From Thiobacillus denitrificans (lineage in GTDB: Bacteria; Pseudomonadota; Gammaproteobacteria; Burkholderiales; Thiobacillaceae): a stretch of 64,000 nucleotides of DNA. Within the stretch, counting starts at the first letter, position 1; each line of letters begins with the position of its first letter. A program made the translations under genes and the position numbers. The stretch is taken from positions 294,128 through 358,127 of the forward strand of contig DDRS01000017.1 of the NCBI GenBank assembly GCA_002343685.1, written 5' to 3'. Positions 60,877-64,000 of this stretch are shown here, piece by piece. Below the pieces are notes generated by a model, which was given only the letters and a program-made list of their open reading frames with translations, searched no databases and was not told the DNA's origin.

Positions 60877-61308
60877 CTATTTGTAGGGAAGTTTAAGTCC
60901 CGGACGCCTCCAGCGTTTCTCGAGGGCGCCGGAAGCGGCCGCCTTGAGCAGCTTCTGGAAGCTCGGGCACTCGGCATGGCTGGGCGCGGGGCAGGCTGCC
61001 GCGTGCCGCAGTCCCCGGCTCACGGCTCTCAGCCGCTTGATCAGCGCATCGATCTCGTCGGCCTTGTCTGCCAGCATCTGCCTGTCGATGCTCGGCTGCC
61101 CGTTGGGCAGGAGCATCGAGCGAATTTCATCCAGAGAAAGCCCGGCGGCCTGCCCCAGAGAAATCAATGCCAATTGATCCAGCACGCCGGGGGCGAATCT
61201 GCGTCGAATCCCTTGTCGTCCGACCGACGCAATGAGTCCTTGTTTCTCGTAATAGCGCAGCGTTGAAGCAGGCACCCCAGTGTGTTTGGCAACTTCGGCG
61301 ATGTCCAT
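60877..61308 (-). CDS. MerR-family transcriptional regulator
   Basis: 143 residues from ATG 61308 (MDIAEVAKHTGVPASTLRYY); the longer frame is rejected because the conserved DNA-binding domain starts here. Winged helix with YEKQGLIASVGRQGIRRRF, then a dimerisation helix and a C-terminal region with Cys in AACPAPSHAECPSFQKLL. The two Cys residues could bind a metal or sense thiol stress. It is divergent from the DUF2938 gene and controls it through the operator at 61320-61350. Confidence 0.9.
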   Translation of the reverse strand: MDIAEVAKHTGVPASTLRYYEKQGLIASVGRQGIRRRFAPGVLDQLALISLGQAAGLSLDEIRSMLLPNGQPSIDRQMLADKADEIDALIKRLRAVSRGLRHAAACPAPSHAECPSFQKLLKAAASGALEKRWRRPGLKLPYK

Positions 61309-61319
61309 CCAAAAACCCC

Positions 61320-61350
61320 TTGACTTGAAGTTGACTTCAACTCGTACAGT
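61320..61350 (+). promoter_or_regulatory. MerR-type promoter with 19-base spacer and operator
   Basis: -35 TTGACT (61320-61325) and -10 TACAGT (61345-61350) are 19 bases apart, the long spacer that needs MerR-type untwisting. Between them TTGAAGT (61325-61331) and ACTTCAA (61334-61340) form a perfect dyad, the probable operator. The promoter points to the DUF2938 gene. Confidence 0.85.
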
Positions 61351-61391
61351 GCGCTCAACACGTCCGTCAGTCAACAGAAAAGGGGATTCAC

Positions 61392-61883
61392 ATGACACAC
61401 CTGCAAGACATCACCAACATTACGCTCATCGGGATCGGCGCTACCGCAGCCATGGACATCTGGCTAATGTTCCTCAAGCGAATAGGCGTCCAGACGCTCA
61501 ATTTCGCGTTTATCGGGAGATGGGTTGGGCACTTGTCCCGTGGCAGGTTTGCCCACCCATCCATCGGGAAGGCACAGCCAATTCCTAGTGAATTGATACT
61601 GGGCTGGTTCACCCACTATGCAACAGGTATCGCCTTCGCGGGCCTGCTCGTGGCTATCTTTGGCATCGGCTGGACACGTGACCCATCCTGGGTTCCGGCC
61701 GTTTTGGTCGGCGTGGGCACTGTCGTGGTTCCGCTCTTTGTGATGCAACCGGCCATGGGCTCGGGCTTTGCTGCATCCAAAACGCCGACGCCACTCAAGA
61801 ACTGCATCCGTAGCGTGGTCAATCACACCGTCTTTGGTCTGGGCCTCTATTTATCCGCTGCCCTGATTGCATGGATAGCGTGA
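61392..61883 (+). CDS. DUF2938-family membrane protein
   Basis: 163 residues, four hydrophobic segments (IGIGATAAMDIWLMFL; HYATGIAFAGLLVAIFG; VLVGVGTVVVPLFVM; FGLGLYLSAALIAW). The pattern MDIW and PELILGW-like IPSELILGWFTHY fits the DUF2938 family of unknown function. AAAAGGGG precedes the ATG. First gene of the MerR-controlled operon. Confidence 0.8.
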   Translation: MTHLQDITNITLIGIGATAAMDIWLMFLKRIGVQTLNFAFIGRWVGHLSRGRFAHPSIGKAQPIPSELILGWFTHYATGIAFAGLLVAIFGIGWTRDPSWVPAVLVGVGTVVVPLFVMQPAMGSGFAASKTPTPLKNCIRSVVNHTVFGLGLYLSAALIAWIA

Positions 61884-61935
61884 TGAGCGCCGTGCCTTTC
61901 TGAAAAGAAACCCACCACTGTCTGGAGTAAGAAAC

Positions 61936-62538
61936 ATGAAAAAGCTTGCCATCATTTACCACAGCGCCCAGGGGCACACGGCACACATTGCCAACCGTAT
62001 CTTTGAAGGCGCGCATAGCGTCCCAGATACCGACGTCCATATGCTGAAAGTAGAAGACCTGACCGGGGCCCCCGACGAACTGCTCAAGTACGACGGCTAC
62101 ATTCTTGGCTCACCGACTTACCTGGGAGGCGTCTCAGGTCCTTTCAAAACCTTCATGGATGCCACCGGACGCCTGTGGCGCACCCAGCAACTCAAGGGCA
62201 AGCTGGCTGCCGGATTCACCGTGTCGTCGCTGCCATCCGGCGACAAGCAGTCAACCCTGATGTCGATGTTCGTTTTCTGCATGCAACACGGGATGCTCTG
62301 GGTGGGCAACCCTATACTGCCTGAGCAACATAGTGGTGTCCCCTACGATGAAGCTGCCAATCGACTCGGATCCTGGTCGGGCCTGATGGCTCAGGCCGGC
62401 CACTCGGCGCCAGCCGATTCATTCGTGTCAGGCGATATCAAGACAGCCAGGATGTTCGGCAGGAATTTTTCCGAGGTTATGCATCGAGTCTCAGATAGCC
62501 ACCTAGCCTTCAAGGAAGATTGGGAGGTGTTTGCATGA
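61936..62538 (+). CDS. flavodoxin-like NAD(P)H quinone reductase family protein
   Basis: 200 residues. The FMN-binding start MKKLAIIYHSAQGHTAHIAN and YILGSPTYLGGVSGPFKTFMD belong to the WrbA/flavodoxin-like group. A probable two-electron quinone or nitro reductase that limits redox cycling. It sits between a DUF2938 and a DUF2798 gene under a MerR-type promoter, which suggests response to electrophile or quinone stress. Confidence 0.82.
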   Translation: MKKLAIIYHSAQGHTAHIANRIFEGAHSVPDTDVHMLKVEDLTGAPDELLKYDGYILGSPTYLGGVSGPFKTFMDATGRLWRTQQLKGKLAAGFTVSSLPSGDKQSTLMSMFVFCMQHGMLWVGNPILPEQHSGVPYDEAANRLGSWSGLMAQAGHSAPADSFVSGDIKTARMFGRNFSEVMHRVSDSHLAFKEDWEVFA

Positions 62539-62762
62539 TTCCCCGGAAATACGGGCCGCAGCTGTTCAGCCTGCTTCTTTCCGGGCTAATGTCCATGCTG
62601 GTCTCGGGAATTGCGACGTTTCGCGCTATCGGGCCGACATCGTACTTCGTAAGCCTGTGGGCCAGTTCGTGGTTTGCAGCGTGGCTCTTTGCGTTTCCAG
62701 CTGTGCTGCTGGTCACCCCGGTTGCGCGGAAGGCTGTTCAACTTCTCACGACGAAGAATTGA
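62535..62762 (+). CDS. DUF2798-like small membrane protein
   Basis: 75 residues from ATG 62535, overlapping the previous stop by four bases. Two hydrophobic segments (LFSLLLSGLMSMLVSGIATF, and SLWASSWFAAWLFAFPAVLLV) with VTPVARKAV at the end fit the DUF2798 family. Function unknown. Last gene of the MerR-linked operon. Confidence 0.75.
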   Translation: MIPRKYGPQLFSLLLSGLMSMLVSGIATFRAIGPTSYFVSLWASSWFAAWLFAFPAVLLVTPVARKAVQLLTTKN

Positions 62763-62836
62763 TGTGCCTGCCGCGCAGGCGCGTCAGGCGTCACGCCGTT
62801 TCAAACGCTACGTCCAGGGAGCGGGATCGCCCGCGC

Positions 62837-62859
62837 GTGCCAGGCCTTGCGCCTGGCAC
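62837..62859. terminator. stem-loop between convergent genes
   Basis: GTGCCAGGC and GCCTGGCAC form a perfect nine-pair stem with a five-base loop, between the DUF2798 gene and the convergent DUF1641 gene. There is no T-run, so it is only a possible terminator for either side. Confidence 0.4.
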
Positions 62860-62869
62860 CCTGGCTGCG

Positions 62870-63289
62870 TTAGCCGTGCCGGTGCTGCTCGCGCATGCTG
62901 TGGCTCAGGTGCTTGCCGATGACTGACAGGAGGCGCAAGCCTTCCTGCGTTCCGGGGTCACGGACCACGCGCATCAAGCATCCCAGACCGCCCGTTGCCG
63001 GCGGGTTGGCCGGGATTTCCTGGCTTGCCTCATGGATCGCGTCGGACAGGGCGATCAGCAGATATTGCGTGTCCTGGCGATCGAGGACCTTGAGCAGATG
63101 CATCAGGCCTTCGTTGCGCGTCAGACGGTCGAGCAAGGTCAGGCCCTCGCTCATCGCCCATGACAGCCGCGTGACGATTTCGTCCGACATGGCGTCCCGG
63201 GCTGCGGTGACGAGCTGTGCGACTTCGACGAGCCGCTGCAGATCTTCAGTAGCCATTGCGGGGATAGACGTTTCAGTTTGTGTTGTCAT
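62870..63289 (-). CDS. DUF1641 protein, sulfide:quinone oxidoreductase-associated
   Basis: 139 residues. The EDLQRLVEVAQLVTAARDAMSDEI and LGCLMRVVRDPGTQEGLRLL segments match DUF1641, which commonly sits next to sulfide:quinone oxidoreductase-like flavoproteins. It lies 12 bases after such a gene, so they are probably co-transcribed. Function unknown; a helper of the membrane-bound flavoprotein is possible. Confidence 0.8.
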   Translation of the reverse strand: MTTQTETSIPAMATEDLQRLVEVAQLVTAARDAMSDEIVTRLSWAMSEGLTLLDRLTRNEGLMHLLKVLDRQDTQYLLIALSDAIHEASQEIPANPPATGGLGCLMRVVRDPGTQEGLRLLSVIGKHLSHSMREQHRHG

Positions 63290-63301
63290 GGTTTGGCTTT
63301 C

Positions 63302-64000
63302 TCAAAGCAGTCCGCGTACGCTTGTCCAGTACATCTGGTTGTAAGACATCTTGAACCAGTGCATGGGTTTCGACGGCGGCTTCAGATCGGGTGGATTCTG
63401 ATAGTTGAACATCGCGTAGGTCGCGCTGTCGTGGCCTGTTTCAATGAAACAGTAGACCTTGCCGTCGTAGTCGCGGACCGGCGTGCCGATCTTGATCATC
63501 GAGGCGATGTTTTCGGCGACCACCTCTGCCTGGAAATGCGCCGCGGAGCCTGTCTTGCTGACGGGCAGATTGGTCGTATCGCCCAGCACGAAGACGTTGT
63601 CGTGGCCATTCATCGTAAGTTTGAAGCGGTCGGTCGGAATCCATCCGCCCTCGCCCAGGTTGTTCTGCTCGACGACTTCCATGCCACGATGCGGCGGGAT
63701 CGCGATGAGCAGGTCGTACTGGGTCTCGGTGCCTTCCTCGCTGCGCACCACCTTGTTTTCCACGTCCACTTCACCGACGTTGAACAGCGTCTCGTACTCG
63801 ATACCCATGCGGTCGAATTCAGGTTTGGCCCAGATGGCGACTTCCTTGATCGTGTGAATGCGGCCGATCGGATAGTGGTACTTGATCTTGATCTTGTCGC
63901 GGATACCGCGCGCCTTGAAATAATCGTGCAGTCCGAAGATGAGTTCGACCGGCGCGATCGGACATTTGTGCGGCACGCCCACGACGACGGCCACCGTGCC
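63302..64000 (-). CDS. sulfide:quinone oxidoreductase-like flavoprotein, C-terminal part
   Basis: Only the C-terminal 232 residues are in the window; the gene runs off the right edge. PHKCPIAPVELIFGLHDYF (Cys), DLLIAIPPHRGMEVV, and NVFVLGDTTNLPVSKTGSAAHF with the GD of the FAD site match the SQR-like two-dinucleotide-binding family. It probably oxidises sulfide and passes electrons to quinone at the membrane. It is followed by the DUF1641 gene. The C-terminus (MHWFKMSYNQMYW) is amphipathic, as expected for membrane attachment. Confidence 0.85.
   Translation of the reverse strand, partial: GTVAVVVGVPHKCPIAPVELIFGLHDYFKARGIRDKIKIKYHYPIGRIHTIKEVAIWAKPEFDRMGIEYETLFNVGEVDVENKVVRSEEGTETQYDLLIAIPPHRGMEVVEQNNLGEGGWIPTDRFKLTMNGHDNVFVLGDTTNLPVSKTGSAAHFQAEVVAENIASMIKIGTPVRDYDGKVYCFIETGHDSATYAMFNYQNPPDLKPPSKPMHWFKMSYNQMYWTSVRGLL

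Overview
The window is high-GC chromosomal DNA from a sulfur-oxidising, CO2-fixing betaproteobacterium, most like Thiobacillaceae (Thiobacillus or a close relative). This is inferred from the betaproteobacterial gene order leuS-lptE-holA-proA-nadD-rsfS-rlmH-maf-rng, a proteobacterial phosphoribulokinase, a sulfide:quinone oxidoreductase-like gene, and a large sulfurtransferase and sulfur-transport cluster. No rRNA, tRNA, CRISPR array, integrase or transposase gene was seen.

Layout. 1-5.4 kb: start of ettA, a lipoprotein, a TlpA thioredoxin and a gamma carbonic anhydrase on the minus strand; prlC, a DUF4124/glutaredoxin-like protein and xth on the plus strand, with an array of covarying hairpins just before xth. 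5.5-10.4 kb: a branched-chain amino acid (Liv-type) ABC transporter operon in which LivM and LivG are one fused protein. 10.4-20.4 kb: a tightly packed minus-strand housekeeping operon, leuS to rng plus a DNA glycosylase, interrupted by two palindromic elements; one supplies the rlmH stop codon. 20.5-31.4 kb: a TraB-like protein, a haem-binding GlcG/HbpS-like protein, phosphoribulokinase, a CHASE-PAS-GGDEF-EAL protein, a MoaD-like protein, UvrD, membrane and small proteins, and a LOG-family protein. 31.4-34.1 kb: polA.

34.2-43.5 kb is the first accessory block. A PhnD-like periplasmic binding protein, a membrane histidine kinase and an NtrC-type activator are followed by a textbook sigma-54 promoter. 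That promoter reads into a run of two YeeE/YedE half-transporters, TusA, three small membrane or unknown proteins, a membrane-anchored rhodanese-like protein without a catalytic Cys, two DsrE-like proteins, a 61-residue protein, a periplasmic thiosulfate sulfurtransferase and a c-type cytochrome. The inferred picture is a ligand-sensing, sigma-54-controlled system for importing and relaying sulfane sulfur.

43.6-54.5 kb returns to housekeeping: an OmpA-family protein, mscL, dusB-fis-purH, purD, a TsaC-like gene, hemF and a divergent class A penicillin-binding protein. 54.5-60.9 kb is visibly more AT-rich and looks transferred. It holds a 1617-residue protein with an N-terminal nuclease-like domain, a STAND-like P-loop NTPase and a very long helical C-terminus, followed by a zinc-ribbon plus HEPN-like protein. 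This is the best candidate for an undescribed antiphage system (Avs-like, with a HEPN partner). 60.9-62.8 kb is a MerR-controlled divergent operon (DUF2938, flavodoxin-like quinone reductase, DUF2798). The window ends in a minus-strand DUF1641 plus sulfide:quinone oxidoreductase-like pair.

All functions are read from sequence motifs and family knowledge; no searches were run.
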